A DNA stretch of 53,351 nt from Alloprevotella tannerae ATCC 51259 (GCF_000159995.1 NZ_GG700644.1:1-53351); one strand, 5' to 3'; numbered from the stretch's first letter, positions 1 to 9,310 are shown. Notes: generated by a model not told the origin, from the letters alone. Numbers and translations: made by a program.

Positions 1-1
1 G

Positions 2-106
2 TACTATGTGGATTTCTACAGCCTCTTTAATCATCCCGAAAAAGATTGGGAAGCATGCCTGAAAGAAGCGGCCGAAAGCCCTCAAATGCCTTCGCTTTTT
101 GATTAG
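2..106 (+). CDS. 3' end of an unidentified protein-coding gene
   Basis: The reading frame is open from the window edge to a TAG stop at 104-106. It gives a 34-residue C-terminal tail rich in Glu/Lys/Ala that ends in PQMPSLFD. A PSLFD-like end is common on several DNA-processing proteins, but that is too little to name a family. The stop codon's G is the first base of a 9-G run. Only the C-terminus is inside the window, so the function is unknown. Coding is inferred from the open frame up to the edge and the abrupt change to AT-rich non-coding DNA after the stop. Confidence 0.6.
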   Translation, partial: YYVDFYSLFNHPEKDWEACLKEAAESPQMPSLFD

Positions 107-114
107 GGGGGGGG
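106..114. repeat. Poly-G tract of nine bases overlapping a stop codon
   Basis: Nine consecutive G bases begin with the last base of the TAG stop of the upstream gene. In this AT-rich genome a G9 run is conspicuous. A second G9 run lies inside a transporter gene at 45816-45824. Slippage here would not change the upstream protein, because the stop is completed by the first G. Confidence 0.9.
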
Positions 115-292
115 CTTGGAATGCCAAAAAGAGAACCTCAACCGCATTGTTTCAGCGATTGAGGCGGTCTTTCCTACTCTTTTTGACGTTTATCGGACAG
201 CAATAATTAAGAGACAAAAGACCTTTCTGCTTATAGTTGGGCCTTATGCCGGAGAAAATAATATCAGAAAAGCATTTTTTTCGTGGCAATAC

Positions 293-322
293 TTTGTCCT
301 TTCAAAAAATGTTGTACCTTTG
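293..322 (+). promoter_or_regulatory. Promoter of the tRNA cluster
   Basis: A TTTG at 293-296 is followed after 18 nt by TACCTTTG at 315-322. This matches the Bacteroidetes primary-sigma promoter (TTTG ... TAnnTTTG). It lies about 30 bp before the first tRNA and reads into the four-tRNA cluster. The interval 107-292 otherwise holds no gene I can support. Confidence 0.7.
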
Positions 323-351
323 CACCGCGTTTGAGAGAAAACGCAAATAAT

Positions 352-424
352 GCGGCAATAGCTCAGTTGGTAGAGCGCAACCTTGCCAAGGTTGAGGTCG
401 CGGGTCCGAATCCCGTTTGCCGCT
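352..424 (+). tRNA. tRNA-Gly (anticodon GCC)
   Basis: This is a 73-nt cloverleaf with acceptor arms GCGGCAA/TTGCCGC, a D-loop GCTCAGTTGGTAGAGC, an anticodon loop reading GCC, and a T-arm with GGTCCGAATCC. No CCA is encoded; the next bases are C and a T-run. An identical copy lies at 654-726. It is the first gene of a Gly-Leu-Leu-Gly cluster. Confidence 0.95.
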
Positions 425-451
425 CTTTTTATTGAAACAAAAGTCTTGAAA

Positions 452-534
452 GCCCAGGTGGCGGAATGGTAGACGCGCTAGTTTCAGGTACTAGTGACAG
501 CAATGTTGTGCAGGTTCGAGTCCTGTTCTGGGCA
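452..534 (+). tRNA. tRNA-Leu (anticodon CAG)
   Basis: This is an 83-nt class II tRNA with acceptor arms GCCCAGG/TCTGGGC, anticodon stem CTAGT/ACTAG around the loop TTCAGGT (anticodon CAG), a long variable arm, and T-arm CAGGTTCGAGTCCTG. It is separated from the preceding tRNA-Gly by 27 nt and is probably cotranscribed with it. Confidence 0.95.
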
Positions 535-559
535 CTACTATGACTTTAGAAAAAGAAAT

Positions 560-643
560 GGAGAGGTGGCGGAATTGGTAGACGCGCTACTTTGAGGGGG
601 TAGTGACAATTGTGTCGTGGGAGTTCGAGTCTCCTCCTCTTCA
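560..643 (+). tRNA. tRNA-Leu (anticodon GAG)
   Basis: This is an 84-nt class II tRNA with acceptor arms GGAGAGG/CCTCTTC (one G-U pair) and anticodon loop TTGAGGG, giving GAG. It has a long variable arm and a T-loop TTCGAGT. It differs from the neighbouring Leu-CAG tRNA across acceptor and variable arms, so it is a different isoacceptor and not a recent duplicate. Confidence 0.93.
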
Positions 644-653
644 CTCTTTTATT

Positions 654-726
654 GCGGCAATAGCTCAGTTGGTAGAGCGCAACCTTGCCAAGGTTGAGGT
701 CGCGGGTCCGAATCCCGTTTGCCGCT
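654..726 (+). tRNA. tRNA-Gly (anticodon GCC), second copy
   Basis: Base-for-base identical to the tRNA-Gly at 352-424, including the GCC anticodon. It is the last gene of the four-tRNA cluster. Short spacers of 10-30 nt between the tRNAs support one transcript that is processed. Confidence 0.95.
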
Positions 727-770
727 CAATAAAAACACTCAATTTGTTCTTTTAGGACCAACTTATCTGT

Positions 771-812
771 TTTATTATTAATAGAGACGTATTTATTGTG
801 TTTAATAATAAA
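771..812. repeat. AT-only inverted repeat between tRNA cluster and next gene
   Basis: TTTATTATTAA at 771-781 is matched by TTAATAATAAA at 802-812, giving 11 perfect pairs around a 20-nt loop. It could end the tRNA transcript or act as a regulatory site for the gene at 842. The sequence alone does not decide, and AT-rich palindromes also arise by chance. Confidence 0.35.
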
Positions 813-841
813 TAGATGCGACTTAATTTAATTCTTAGGTA

Positions 842-1408
842 ATGAATATTTACGTACGCTTTTTTGACTTTGATACGCTGGTGAGTGATGAAGATGGAGT
901 AATTCAGTTTCTTCAAGCTATTCCAGATGTTGAGTTGACGGACGAAATTGTTGATGAAATAAAAGACTACATTAATAGTGAAACGACATATCCTAAGCGT
1001 TTAAAGATACGTCCCCATATTTACTTTATTCTTATTAAAACGACTGCATCTTCTATGGAAGAGTTTAAAGCCAATAGAAAAGATTCTTTTAATGCATTAA
1101 AGCCTCAAGGGCTGGATCTTTCTTCTCGGAAAGAAATAAAAGTATCAATGTTGCAAGAAGAAAACTTCGGTTGGTACAGAGGTTCATTGACTTTTAAACG
1201 AGTAGTGTTAATTCCTGGTACGAACAAATTTCAATATCAAGATACCGTATTTGAAGCTTTGGTGGAGACGATGAGTGGCAAAGAATGCTATGATGCAATT
1301 TTAGCCCACTTAAAGAATAGAAATGATGTTGATCCTAGAAGTCAATTCCCTTCTTGTAAAGGTTCGAATTTTGACTTCGAATATGTAGGTGAGAATCCTT
1401 TGGGTTAA
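842..1408 (+). CDS. Conserved-looking hypothetical protein
   Basis: The gene encodes 188 residues with no signal peptide and no membrane segment, so it is probably cytoplasmic. It begins MNIYVRFFDFDTLV and is acidic in its first 50 residues (DEDG, DEIVDEIKDY). A central part with alternating hydrophobic strands follows (HIYFILIKT, VSMLQEENFGWYRG), and the end is polar. I do not recognise a domain or catalytic motif. It stands alone: tRNAs lie upstream, and a convergent lysC lies downstream across a hairpin. A coding region is credible because it is a long uninterrupted frame with codon use like its neighbours. Function unknown. Confidence 0.75.
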   Translation: MNIYVRFFDFDTLVSDEDGVIQFLQAIPDVELTDEIVDEIKDYINSETTYPKRLKIRPHIYFILIKTTASSMEEFKANRKDSFNALKPQGLDLSSRKEIKVSMLQEENFGWYRGSLTFKRVVLIPGTNKFQYQDTVFEALVETMSGKECYDAILAHLKNRNDVDPRSQFPSCKGSNFDFEYVGENPLG

Positions 1409-1433
1409 AAATCTAATTGGCAATTTTATATTA

Positions 1434-1464
1434 AAGGGGAACGTAGACCAACTATGTTTCCCTT
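1434..1464. terminator. Hairpin between convergent genes
   Basis: AAGGGGAAC at 1434-1442 pairs with GTTTCCCTT at 1456-1464 except for one non-Watson-Crick position. It lies in the 78-nt gap between the hypothetical gene (plus) and lysC (minus). It may serve as a bidirectional terminator. T-rich sequence follows on the plus strand (TTATTTCTT) but there is no long T-run. Confidence 0.45.
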
Positions 1465-1486
1465 ATTTCTTATGAATGCTTTAGGC

Positions 1487-2872
1487 TTAAAGTTTGCTCT
1501 TTAGGCAACTTTGTTTACAGCTTTTTGATTTTTCAAAAGCCTTACTGCCATCGCACTTTGGTGAGAATAGATGATAGCTTAAGGCCTGTAATGCTTCTTT
1601 TTTGTCTTCTTCGCGTACAAGGAAGCTAATGTTGTGATCGGAACCGCCAAAGCTAATCATACGTATAGGAATATCATGAAGTGCGGCAGTGATGCAAGAT
1701 TCGCAGCCCACATTCATCCATCTTAAATCTCCCACAACGCAAATAATGCACATGTTTTCTTCAACAACTACCGTTCCATATTTTTTCAGCTCTTCAACAA
1801 TTTGCGTCAAGTGCATTTTGTTGTCGATACTCAACGATACGCCGACCTCAGAAGTCGTTACCATATCAATGCTGGTATTAAATGTCTCGAAGATTTCAAA
1901 AACTTTGCGCAAGAAACCCGTAGCAAGGAGCATTCGGCTTGATACAATCTTTACTGCCGTAATGTCGTCCTTAGCTGCGATAGATTTTATAACGTGAGGG
2001 ATTAGTTCATTGTCGATAATTGTGCCTTTTGCCGTTGGAGCCATTGTGTTGAGCAGCCTAACGGGTACACCAGCATAGCGTGCTGGTTGGATACAGGTGG
2101 GGTGTAAAATCTTTGCGCCGAAATAGGCTAACTCTGCAGCTTCCTCAAAGTTGAGGTGGCGAACTGCAACAGTTCCTTCAACCAAGCGCGGATCGTTGTT
2201 GTGCATACCATCTATATCAGTCCATATCTGTATTTCATCAGCTTTTAAGGCTGCACCAATCAAAGATGCTGTATAGTCAGAACCTCCACGTTGTAGATTG
2301 GCAATTTTACCGGATGCATCACACGCAATAAAGCCTTGCGTCAAATAAAGATCACAATCGTTGTTTTTTTCCAACACCTCTAAAAGGTGCGTACGAATAT
2401 AATTTTGGTCTGGTTCTCCATTTTCAGCTAGCCGCATAAAGTCTAATGCAGAGATAAGGGCTACATTAACGCCTTTCTCTTGCAAATAATTGGCCAGCAT
2501 GTTAGTGCTGATTATTTCTCCTTGCGCTACGATCGTGCGGTAAACCGTCTCACTATATTCTACACCAGCGAAGGTGTGGAGATAGGTGAATTCTTCGTCT
2601 AAGAATTTTATAGTTTTCTCTGTTATTTCTGCACTTTCATATAAGGTCGTTACGTGAGCATTATATTTTTTGCGTAATTGGTCAATGGCAATATGAGCAG
2701 CTTCAGGGTTATTCTTTTCGAAATAGTTGGAAATTTCAATGAGCGAATTAGTCGTTCCCGACATTGCTGAAAGTACAACAATGTTCTTCTTCTCTTTTGC
2801 GATTAGCTGGCAAACATTTTTCATTCGTGCTGGTGTCCCAACAGAAGTCCCTCCAAATTTTAAAACTTTCAT
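1487..2872 (-). CDS. lysC: Aspartate kinase
   Basis: This cytoplasmic enzyme of 461 residues phosphorylates L-aspartate to open the Lys/Thr/Met pathway. The N-terminus MKVLKFGGTSVG is the aspartokinase signature. The mid-region QRGGSDYTASLIG and the WTDIDGMHNNDPR stretch bind ATP and aspartate. The last ~140 residues carry paired ACT-like regulatory segments (for example TSIDMVTTSEVGVSLSID), so feedback inhibition is likely. There is no homoserine dehydrogenase domain, so it is monofunctional. I chose the ATG at 2872 because it starts exactly at the KFGGTS motif. The frame stays open 34 codons further upstream, but that would run into the ftsE-like gene, which ends 19 nt before this start. 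Last gene of the minus-strand block. Confidence 0.93.
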   Translation of the reverse strand: MKVLKFGGTSVGTPARMKNVCQLIAKEKKNIVVLSAMSGTTNSLIEISNYFEKNNPEAAHIAIDQLRKKYNAHVTTLYESAEITEKTIKFLDEEFTYLHTFAGVEYSETVYRTIVAQGEIISTNMLANYLQEKGVNVALISALDFMRLAENGEPDQNYIRTHLLEVLEKNNDCDLYLTQGFIACDASGKIANLQRGGSDYTASLIGAALKADEIQIWTDIDGMHNNDPRLVEGTVAVRHLNFEEAAELAYFGAKILHPTCIQPARYAGVPVRLLNTMAPTAKGTIIDNELIPHVIKSIAAKDDITAVKIVSSRMLLATGFLRKVFEIFETFNTSIDMVTTSEVGVSLSIDNKMHLTQIVEELKKYGTVVVEENMCIICVVGDLRWMNVGCESCITAALHDIPIRMISFGGSDHNISFLVREEDKKEALQALSYHLFSPKCDGSKAFEKSKSCKQSCLKSKL

Positions 2873-2891
2873 GTCCTGTAGCCTTGTCTTA

Positions 2892-3641
2892 TTATTTCTC
2901 GTTGTCAGATGTCTTCGGGGTGTTGTAATTTTCACCCACTTCGTATAGACGATTATTTTCGCAGCGATATACAATTCCTGGATAGCGCTCCAGAGCAGTC
3001 AGATTATGTGTAACCATTATGACCGCTGTACCTTGGTCTGAAACCGAACGTAGCAACTCTATGATGTGATCTCCTGCTTGACGATCAAGATTACCTGTTG
3101 GTTCGTCTGCTAGGATTATTTTTGGATTATTCAGTAGAGCACGAGCAATGGAGATGCGTTGTTGTTCTCCACCAGATAATTCGTGTGGGAAATTGCTGGC
3201 TTTATCTGTTAAGCCGACAAGTGATAAAACTTCTCCGATACGTTGTTCACGGTCAGCTTTTTTCTTTTTCCCAGTAGAGCGTAAAACAACATCCAAATTA
3301 TCGTGTACAGTCTGTTGTGCAAGTAGTCGGAAGTCTTGGAAAACAATACCTAAACGTTGCCGAAGAACTGGCAGGTGTTTTGACTTAAGTTTGCATAAGT
3401 CTTGTTCCAATACTGAGATTGACCCTTCTGTAATAGGAAGTTCACCATATAGAGTCTTCAATAAAGAGCTTTTGCCAGATCCAACATTACCTATTATATA
3501 GATGAAATCTCCTGTATTGGCCTTGAAGTTTACTTCCTTCAAGATTTCCTTGTCATCTAGGAAAATTGAGACATTTTCTAGCTCAATGAGAGGCTTGATC
3601 ATTGAGCATTCTTCTATATGCGTACTTTGTAGATCTTCCAT
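2892..3641 (-). CDS. ftsE: FtsE-like ABC ATPase
   Basis: An ABC nucleotide-binding protein of 249 residues. The Walker [10 protein letters not shown] is near residue 51, the signature LSGGEQQR is followed by Walker [13 protein letters not shown], and the H-loop is in [14 protein letters not shown] is typical of the FtsE/LolD/MacB group. In FtsE the partner is the membrane protein FtsX, which activates cell-wall hydrolases at division. No ftsX-like gene is in this window, so the FtsE call rests on similarity and remains less certain than the ABC call. An alternative start is the ATG 13 codons inside ([11 protein letters not shown]). It is followed by lysC after 19 nt and preceded by lepA, and is probably cotranscribed. 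Confidence 0.75.
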   Translation of the reverse strand: MEDLQSTHIEECSMIKPLIELENVSIFLDDKEILKEVNFKANTGDFIYIIGNVGSGKSSLLKTLYGELPITEGSISVLEQDLCKLKSKHLPVLRQRLGIVFQDFRLLAQQTVHDNLDVVLRSTGKKKKADREQRIGEVLSLVGLTDKASNFPHELSGGEQQRISIARALLNNPKIILADEPTGNLDRQAGDHIIELLRSVSDQGTAVIMVTHNLTALERYPGIVYRCENNRLYEVGENYNTPKTSDNEK

Positions 3642-3704
3642 AACAGACTTTATTTTAGGAGTAATATCGTATGTGCTTATAAATAATGTGTAGTAGAGAA
3701 ACTT

Positions 3705-5486
3705 TTAATCCAATTTCAGAACAGCCAAGAATGCTTTCTGTGGCACTTGAACGTTGCCTATTTGCTTCATTCTCTTCTTACCTCGTTTTTGTTTTTCTAA
3801 AAGTTTTCGCTTGCGACTGATGTCGCCACCATAACATTTGGCCGTAACGTCTTTTCGCAATTGTTTTACAGTTTCTCTTGCTATAATCTTGGCGCCGATA
3901 GCTGCTTGAATAGCAATGTCAAACTGTTGGCGAGGCAATAATTCTTTTAATTTTTCGCACATTCTTCGTCCAAAATTAACCGAATTATCAGCGTGAGTTA
4001 ACGTAGAAAGCGCATCGACCGGTTCGCTGTTAAGCAAGATGTCTAACTTTACTAATTTGGATTGTCTAAATTCTATAGGGTGGTAGTCAAAAGATGCATA
4101 GCCCTTAGAGATTGACTTTAGTTTATCATAGAAGTCAATGACAATTTCTGCTAAAGGCATATCATAATAGAGTTCAACACGATCTCCGGAAACATATTCT
4201 TGCTTGATCAATTCGCCTCGTTTACCTAAACATAGGGTCATAATAGATCCAATATAGTCTGTCTTCGTAATAATAGAGGCACGAATGTAAGGCTCTTCGA
4301 TGTGTTCAATCTCTGTGACGTCAGGCATACCAGCTGGATTATGAACTTCCAGCATATTCCCGTGGCGGTCAAATACGTGATAATTTACATTAGGAACAGT
4401 TGTAATGACGTTCATATTAAACTCACGATCTAAGCGCTCTTGAATGATTTCCATATGAAGTAGACCTAAGAAGCCACAGCGAAACCCGAAACCTAAGGCT
4501 ACAGAGGATTCTGGAGAAAAAGAAAGGGAAGCATCGTTGAGTTGTAGTTTTTCCAAACTGGTTCTCAGATTTTCAAAATCTTCAGGTTCTACAGGATAGA
4601 CACCGGCAAAGACCATTGGCTTTACCTCTTCAAAGCCTTCAATTGCTTTATCACAAGGATTTCCAATAGAAGTAATTGTGTCTCCGACTTTAACTTCTGT
4701 AGCCGTTTTTATACCACTCACAATGTAGCCCACATCACCGCAATGTAAAATGTTGCGTGGGACAAGGTCCATCTTTAAAACGCCAATTTCATCCGCAGTA
4801 TACTTCTCTTTTGTATTAACGAATATGACCTCTTCTCCTTTGCGTATAGTTCCATTAATAATCTTAAAGTAGGCAATAATTCCACGGAAAGGATTAAACA
4901 CGCTGTCGAAGATCATAGCTTGCAGAGGTTTATTTTCATCACCTTGAGGAGAGGGTATCTGCTTAATGACAGCTTCTAAAATGTCTGTGACACCTTCACC
5001 TGTGCGGCCAGAAGTGTGGATGATTTCTTCTCGCTTACATCCTAGGAGTTCTATAATTTCGTCCTCAACTTGTTCTGGCATAGCGTTGACCATATCACAT
5101 TTACTTAGGACTGGGATAATCATCAAGTCATGTTCAATGGCCATATATAAATTTGAGATAGTCTGAGCCTGTACACCTTGTGTGGAGTCTACCAATAAGA
5201 GGCATCCTTCGCAAGCTGCAATACTTCGAGATACTTCATATGAGAAGTCGACGTGTCCCGGCGTATCTATGAGATTGAGCGTATAGGTTTCTCCCTCAAG
5301 TTTATATTCCATTTGTATGGCATGACTTTTGATCGTAATGCCGCGCTCTTTTTCTAAATCCATATCGTCTAGCATTTGGCCTTCTGTGACTTTTATTGTC
5401 TGCGTGAACTCTAGTAGGCGATCAGCCAAAGTGCTTTTACCGTGGTCGATGTGCGCAATTATGCAAAAGTTGCGAATGTTCCTCAT
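3705..5486 (-). CDS. lepA: Elongation factor 4 (LepA) GTPase
   Basis: A ribosome-associated translational GTPase of 593 residues that remodels or back-translocates stalled ribosomes. G1 is AHIDHGKST (residues 11-19). The switch region has [13 protein letters not shown]3 is DTPGHVDFS, and G4 is SKCD in place of NKxD, as usual in LepA. The C-terminal part carries the LepA-specific domain with [18 protein letters not shown] and the lysine-rich tail near [17 protein letters not shown]. Length matches the family. I start at ATG 5486 ([19 protein letters not shown]). A longer frame begins at 5534 but would overlap rfbC and adds residues absent from the family. The gene follows rfbC by 22 nt. Confidence 0.95.
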   Translation of the reverse strand: MRNIRNFCIIAHIDHGKSTLADRLLEFTQTIKVTEGQMLDDMDLEKERGITIKSHAIQMEYKLEGETYTLNLIDTPGHVDFSYEVSRSIAACEGCLLLVDSTQGVQAQTISNLYMAIEHDLMIIPVLSKCDMVNAMPEQVEDEIIELLGCKREEIIHTSGRTGEGVTDILEAVIKQIPSPQGDENKPLQAMIFDSVFNPFRGIIAYFKIINGTIRKGEEVIFVNTKEKYTADEIGVLKMDLVPRNILHCGDVGYIVSGIKTATEVKVGDTITSIGNPCDKAIEGFEEVKPMVFAGVYPVEPEDFENLRTSLEKLQLNDASLSFSPESSVALGFGFRCGFLGLLHMEIIQERLDREFNMNVITTVPNVNYHVFDRHGNMLEVHNPAGMPDVTEIEHIEEPYIRASIITKTDYIGSIMTLCLGKRGELIKQEYVSGDRVELYYDMPLAEIVIDFYDKLKSISKGYASFDYHPIEFRQSKLVKLDILLNSEPVDALSTLTHADNSVNFGRRMCEKLKELLPRQQFDIAIQAAIGAKIIARETVKQLRKDVTAKCYGGDISRKRKLLEKQKRGKKRMKQIGNVQVPQKAFLAVLKLD

Positions 5487-5508
5487 ATAAGTGAGATAAA
5501 GGAAGTCT

Positions 5509-6066
5509 TTAGTCAAATAATTCTGCTGCTTCAAAGTTTACCGAATGCTGTAAATCTTTATCGCTAAGCTTAATGATGTTTTGGTCTTGAATAGGCCACT
5601 CTATAGCTAAAGTAGGATCATCAAAGCGTATGCTTGCCTCTGTTGTTGGCGAATATATGTTATCTACTTTATAAGCAAAAACAGCCGTTTCGCTCGTTAC
5701 TTGAAAACCGTGGGCAAAGCCTCGTGGAATAAATAATTGCCGCTGGTTCTTATCGCTGAGCTCTACTGCAACATACTTTCCAAATGTAGGAGAAGAGCGG
5801 CGTAGATCTACTGCTACGTCAACAACGCACCCTTGAAGTACTCGTACCAACTTTGCTTGAGATGTATCTCCTTTTTGATAATGCAAGCCTCTAAGTACGC
5901 CAAGAGATGACTTTGATTGGTTATCCTGAATAAAGTTGACTTCATATCCGATAGCCTTGTCAAAATCAGCTTTGCGCCAAGTTTCCATAAAATATCCTCG
6001 TGCGTCTTCAAAAACGCGAGGTTCCAAGATATATACTCCGTTTATTGCTGTTGAAATGTAGTTCAT
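5509..6066 (-). CDS. rfbC: dTDP-4-dehydrorhamnose 3,5-epimerase
   Basis: A cupin-fold epimerase of 185 residues. It converts dTDP-4-keto-6-deoxyglucose to the L-lyxo epimer on the way to dTDP-L-rhamnose for surface glycans. Visible family motifs are RGYFMETW near the N-terminus, LRGLHYQ with catalytic His62, the [10 protein letters not shown] strand, and the Tyr-containing [11 protein letters not shown]. The length is standard. The other rhamnose genes (rfbA, rfbB, rfbD) are not in the window, so here it is an orphan housed between clpC and lepA. It probably shares a transcript with lepA. Confidence 0.93.
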   Translation of the reverse strand: MNYISTAINGVYILEPRVFEDARGYFMETWRKADFDKAIGYEVNFIQDNQSKSSLGVLRGLHYQKGDTSQAKLVRVLQGCVVDVAVDLRRSSPTFGKYVAVELSDKNQRQLFIPRGFAHGFQVTSETAVFAYKVDNIYSPTTEASIRFDDPTLAIEWPIQDQNIIKLSDKDLQHSVNFEAAELFD

Positions 6067-6120
6067 ACCAAATTAATTTTGTAGATAACCTTTTACGGCT
6101 TCGTTTGATTTGTTATAAAG

Positions 6121-8649
6121 TTAAGGCATCGAAGTGGGGGAGGTAAACTGTGCCACTAACTTCTCATCTACTACGTCAAAGCGTATTGTTTGTGGCTGCT
6201 CTGTTTTATCTTGCGTCTCATTCATAATAAGATCGCAAATTGCATCTTCGATGTTGGCTTGAATAGAACGCTTAAGTGAGCGGGCACCATATTGTACATT
6301 AAAGCCTTTCTTGACCACATAGTCTTTAGCCGCAGTCGTAAGCTCAAGCGATAACTGCATTTTTTCTAAGCGCTCCTTTAAAGCCCCTATTTCTAGGTCT
6401 GCAATTTTTCCAGCGTCCGCTTCTGTTAAAGGATGGAATGTGATAATATCATCTAGTCGATTCAAAAATTCTGGCGAGAATTGCTTTTGTAAGGCTTTGC
6501 GGATAATCTGTTCTACCATTTTTCCATCAGCATCATCTGTAGCAGCTTCCTTGAAGCCTATGCCTCTACCAAAGTCTTTTAATTGGCGCGTGCCGCTATT
6601 TGATGTCATAATAATAATGGTGTTGCGAAAATCTACGGTTGTTCCGTTGCCATCTGTTAGTCGCCCTTCGTCCATTACCTGAAGCAAGGTGTTGAAGACA
6701 TCTGGATGTGCTTTCTCAATCTCGTCAAGCAGAATTACAGAATATGGATGGCGGCGAACTTTCTCCGTCAACTGACCTCCCTCATCATAGCCAACGTATC
6801 CCGGAGGCGCACCAACTAAACGACTCGTGCTATATTTTTCACCATATTCGCTCATATCAATGCGAATTAGATCTTCTTTGCTGCCAAACATCCACTCTGC
6901 GAGACATTTTACAAGATAGGTTTTACCCACACCTGTCGGACCTACGAATAAGAAAGTACCAATAGGTCTATCTGTACCTTTTAAGCCAAGGCGATTGCGC
7001 GTGATTGCTCTTACCAAATGGCTGATAGCCTCGTCTTGAGAGATTACTTTTGCTTGCAAAGCTGCTTTCATACCTTTTAAGCGTATGCTTTCATCTTGCG
7101 CCATACGTTGTACAGGGATGCCGCTCATCATAGATACGATAGTAGAAATATCTTCTGCTGTTACCGTAGGGCGGTCTTCTTTGAGGGAGTCAATCCAGTC
7201 TTTATTGGCGTGTTCCAATTTATCCGTCAACTGAGCAACTTCATCACGCAGGTTTGCTGCCAACTCATAGTTTTGAGCCTTCGCTGCTTCTGTTTTATGT
7301 CGCTTTAAATCAGCAATGCATTTCTCTAATTTTTCAATATTCTCTGGCACTTTCACACCGGAAATATGCACGCGGCTTCCAGCTTCGTCCAAGGCATCGA
7401 TCGCTTTATCTGGTAATGCGCGACCACTAATATAGCGAGTCGTAAGGTTGACACATGCGTGTAATGCATCGTCCGTATAGGCCACATTGTGGTGTTCTTC
7501 ATATCTCTTTTTCAAGTTACGAAGTATCTCCAATGTCTGTTCTGGGGTTGTTGGCGCTAATTGAATCTTTTGAAAACGCCTTTCAAGTGCACCATCTTTC
7601 TCAATTGTCTTGCGATATTCATCTGTCGTCGTTGCTCCAATGCATTGGATTTCTCCACGTGCTAAAGCCGGCTTTAGAATGTTTGCAGCGTCAAGACTTC
7701 CGGGAGCCGAACCTGCACCTATAATTGTATGGATCTCGTCGATGAAAAGTATTATTTCGCTATGTGCGCGCAATTCTTTAATTAAGCGTTGCAGACGATC
7801 TTCAAACTGTCCACGATATTGCGTTCCTGCTACTATGCTTGCCATATCTAAGGATACAATGCGTCTATGCTGTAAGATACGAGGCACTTTACCTGAGATA
7901 ATCAAGTTGGCTAGCCCTTCTACGACGGCACTTTTCCCCACGCCTGGTTCTCCAATGAGAATGGGATTGTTCTTTTTACGTCGACTTAGGATCTGTGCAA
8001 TGCGTTGTATTTCATTCTCGCGTCCGATGACTGGATCTAGAGCTTCATCAGCAGCCAACTTTGTAAGGTCTGTGCCGAAGTTGTCTATTACAGGCGTGTC
8101 GCTTGTCTGCTTGTCGCGAGTTTTTGTTTCGCTGTGTTTGTAATCGCCTTGTGGTTTCTCATCCGGAAAACCTTCAGGTGCCTCATCTGCTACACCAAAT
8201 CCAGCACTTACTTCTGATGTCGGATTTAGCAAAGAAGCAATACCGCTATAAGTGATATTATTTTGATGTAGGATAGGCAGACATTTATTATCTTTATCTC
8301 GTAATATAGCCAGTAAGAGGTGGTCTTCATCAGCCATTTTACTGCCTGCACGGCGCGCTTCTAAGACCGAGAGTCTAAGAATACGCCGACAAGTTTCATT
8401 TAAAATAATATTATCTGAAACAGCGTCCAATGTTTCAACAGAGACTGTAAATTGATGTTCTATTGCATCACGAAGAGCTTCTATTGAGACTCCGGTAGAA
8501 CGCAGTAAATCTGCAATTCTACTATTGCCGTTGTGTAGTAAACCGAGGAAAAGGCACAATTCGTCAACTATTGGTTGTTTAAAACGAATTGCCTCTGTTT
8601 TGCTATATGTTAGAATGTTTGTCAATGCCGCAGAAAGTTCGTAAGTCAT
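6121..8649 (-). CDS. clpC: ClpC-type AAA+ unfoldase
   Basis: A two-ring AAA+ chaperone of 842 residues that feeds proteins to ClpP. It has an N-terminal Clp repeat domain (about 1-150) and a linker with polar low-complexity sequence. AAA1 has Walker A GEPGVGKSA near residue 233 and Walker B ILFIDEIH. A middle region with a UVR-like helix (ELAANLRDEVAQL) marks ClpC rather than ClpA or ClpB. AAA2 has Walker A GPTGVGKTY near 570, the GYVGYDEGG pore loop and Walker B VILLDEIE. I start at ATG 8649 because GAGGAAGAATTT directly precedes it and a promoter lies just upstream. The 24-codon extension in frame would cover that promoter. A 54-nt gap leads to rfbC. Confidence 0.93.
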   Translation of the reverse strand: MTYELSAALTNILTYSKTEAIRFKQPIVDELCLFLGLLHNGNSRIADLLRSTGVSIEALRDAIEHQFTVSVETLDAVSDNIILNETCRRILRLSVLEARRAGSKMADEDHLLLAILRDKDNKCLPILHQNNITYSGIASLLNPTSEVSAGFGVADEAPEGFPDEKPQGDYKHSETKTRDKQTSDTPVIDNFGTDLTKLAADEALDPVIGRENEIQRIAQILSRRKKNNPILIGEPGVGKSAVVEGLANLIISGKVPRILQHRRIVSLDMASIVAGTQYRGQFEDRLQRLIKELRAHSEIILFIDEIHTIIGAGSAPGSLDAANILKPALARGEIQCIGATTTDEYRKTIEKDGALERRFQKIQLAPTTPEQTLEILRNLKKRYEEHHNVAYTDDALHACVNLTTRYISGRALPDKAIDALDEAGSRVHISGVKVPENIEKLEKCIADLKRHKTEAAKAQNYELAANLRDEVAQLTDKLEHANKDWIDSLKEDRPTVTAEDISTIVSMMSGIPVQRMAQDESIRLKGMKAALQAKVISQDEAISHLVRAITRNRLGLKGTDRPIGTFLFVGPTGVGKTYLVKCLAEWMFGSKEDLIRIDMSEYGEKYSTSRLVGAPPGYVGYDEGGQLTEKVRRHPYSVILLDEIEKAHPDVFNTLLQVMDEGRLTDGNGTTVDFRNTIIIMTSNSGTRQLKDFGRGIGFKEAATDDADGKMVEQIIRKALQKQFSPEFLNRLDDIITFHPLTEADAGKIADLEIGALKERLEKMQLSLELTTAAKDYVVKKGFNVQYGARSLKRSIQANIEDAICDLIMNETQDKTEQPQTIRFDVVDEKLVAQFTSPTSMP

Positions 8650-8674
8650 AAATTCTTCCTCATATTTTACGTTG

Positions 8675-8705
8675 CAAAGATAGCATTTGACGCGCGTAAA
8701 ACCAA
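8675..8705 (-). promoter_or_regulatory. Promoter of clpC
   Basis: On the minus strand TTGG (8702-8705) is followed after 19 nt by TATCTTTG (8675-8682), a match to the Bacteroidetes TAnnTTTG box. Transcription would start roughly 20 nt before the clpC ATG. A GAGGAAG ribosome-binding stretch lies between. Confidence 0.65.
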
Positions 8706-8947
8706 GCGCAAATAGGCACATTCCAAGTTATTAACCCTGCATATTTTTCAACAAGTGAATAAATCAGGCCATATGTCTGTCAAATCGCTTTCCGGACTTG
8801 CAATTCTTGCATTTTTGTTCTTCCAGTCGAAGCTGTGAATGACAATAATATGCAAATGTTGTGCCGATTCCTTTTTCTGATCTATTTTAAGATGGTATTT
8901 GTAGTCTCTGCTATAATTTATGTGCTTGTTAGACACTTATTATTTTT

Positions 8948-9027
8948 GTTTGGCGGCAGCAAACCATAGTTTGCAGTCGCCAAACAATTGTATGCTAGGG
9001 ACAAACTATGGTTTGCTGCCGCCAAAC
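8948..9027. repeat. Long perfect inverted repeat, related to the 21-bp repeat at 15533
   Basis: The 26-base arm at 8948-8973 is the exact reverse complement of 9002-9027, separated by a 28-base loop. Inner motifs are CAAACTATGGTTTG and GCTGCCGCCAAAC. The loop itself contains another variant (CAGTCGCCAAACAATTG). The arms match the unit of the tandem array at 15533-15658 at most positions (GTTTGCTCCCACCAAAC there). This makes it one family of intergenic palindromic repeats. No terminal repeats or transposase accompany it. Confidence 0.9.
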
Positions 9028-9245
9028 GAATTGTTGATTCATAATGACTCGTTATGTACTGATTGATTGTATGCACACTTTTAGGTTAGCTAATAGATGC
9101 TCGAGTCAAAAGTAAATGTATAAGATGCAGATGAAGGGTGGGGTGATGATAAATTAAATGACTGTGGAAGATACATACTTCTAGTGAACATCGCACGTTT
9201 CCTGCGTTGATAAAATTTGATTCGTGTTGCTTAAAATTGTATTTA

Positions 9246-9310
9246 ACATGAGTTCGACGAATTCAGAACAAAACAAGCTTTGTATCAATGTGCAAAGAAC
9301 TATAGACAAT
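9246..9310. mobile_element. Scrambled IS982-family end remnant
   Basis: Bases 9246-9279 match the reverse complement of the right end of the IS at 46317-47342 (GAGTTCGACGAATTCAGAAC and on). From about 9280 the sequence continues as the forward version of the neighbouring internal segment (TATCAATGTGCAAAGAAC). So two adjacent pieces of the IS right end are joined in opposite orientations. There is no transposase frame, and only a rearranged scar remains. Confidence 0.7.

Noticed and set aside
116-334. Open frame between the first gene fragment and the tRNA cluster
   Set aside because: It starts with TTG without a ribosome-binding site, encodes nothing recognisable and runs through the tRNA promoter.
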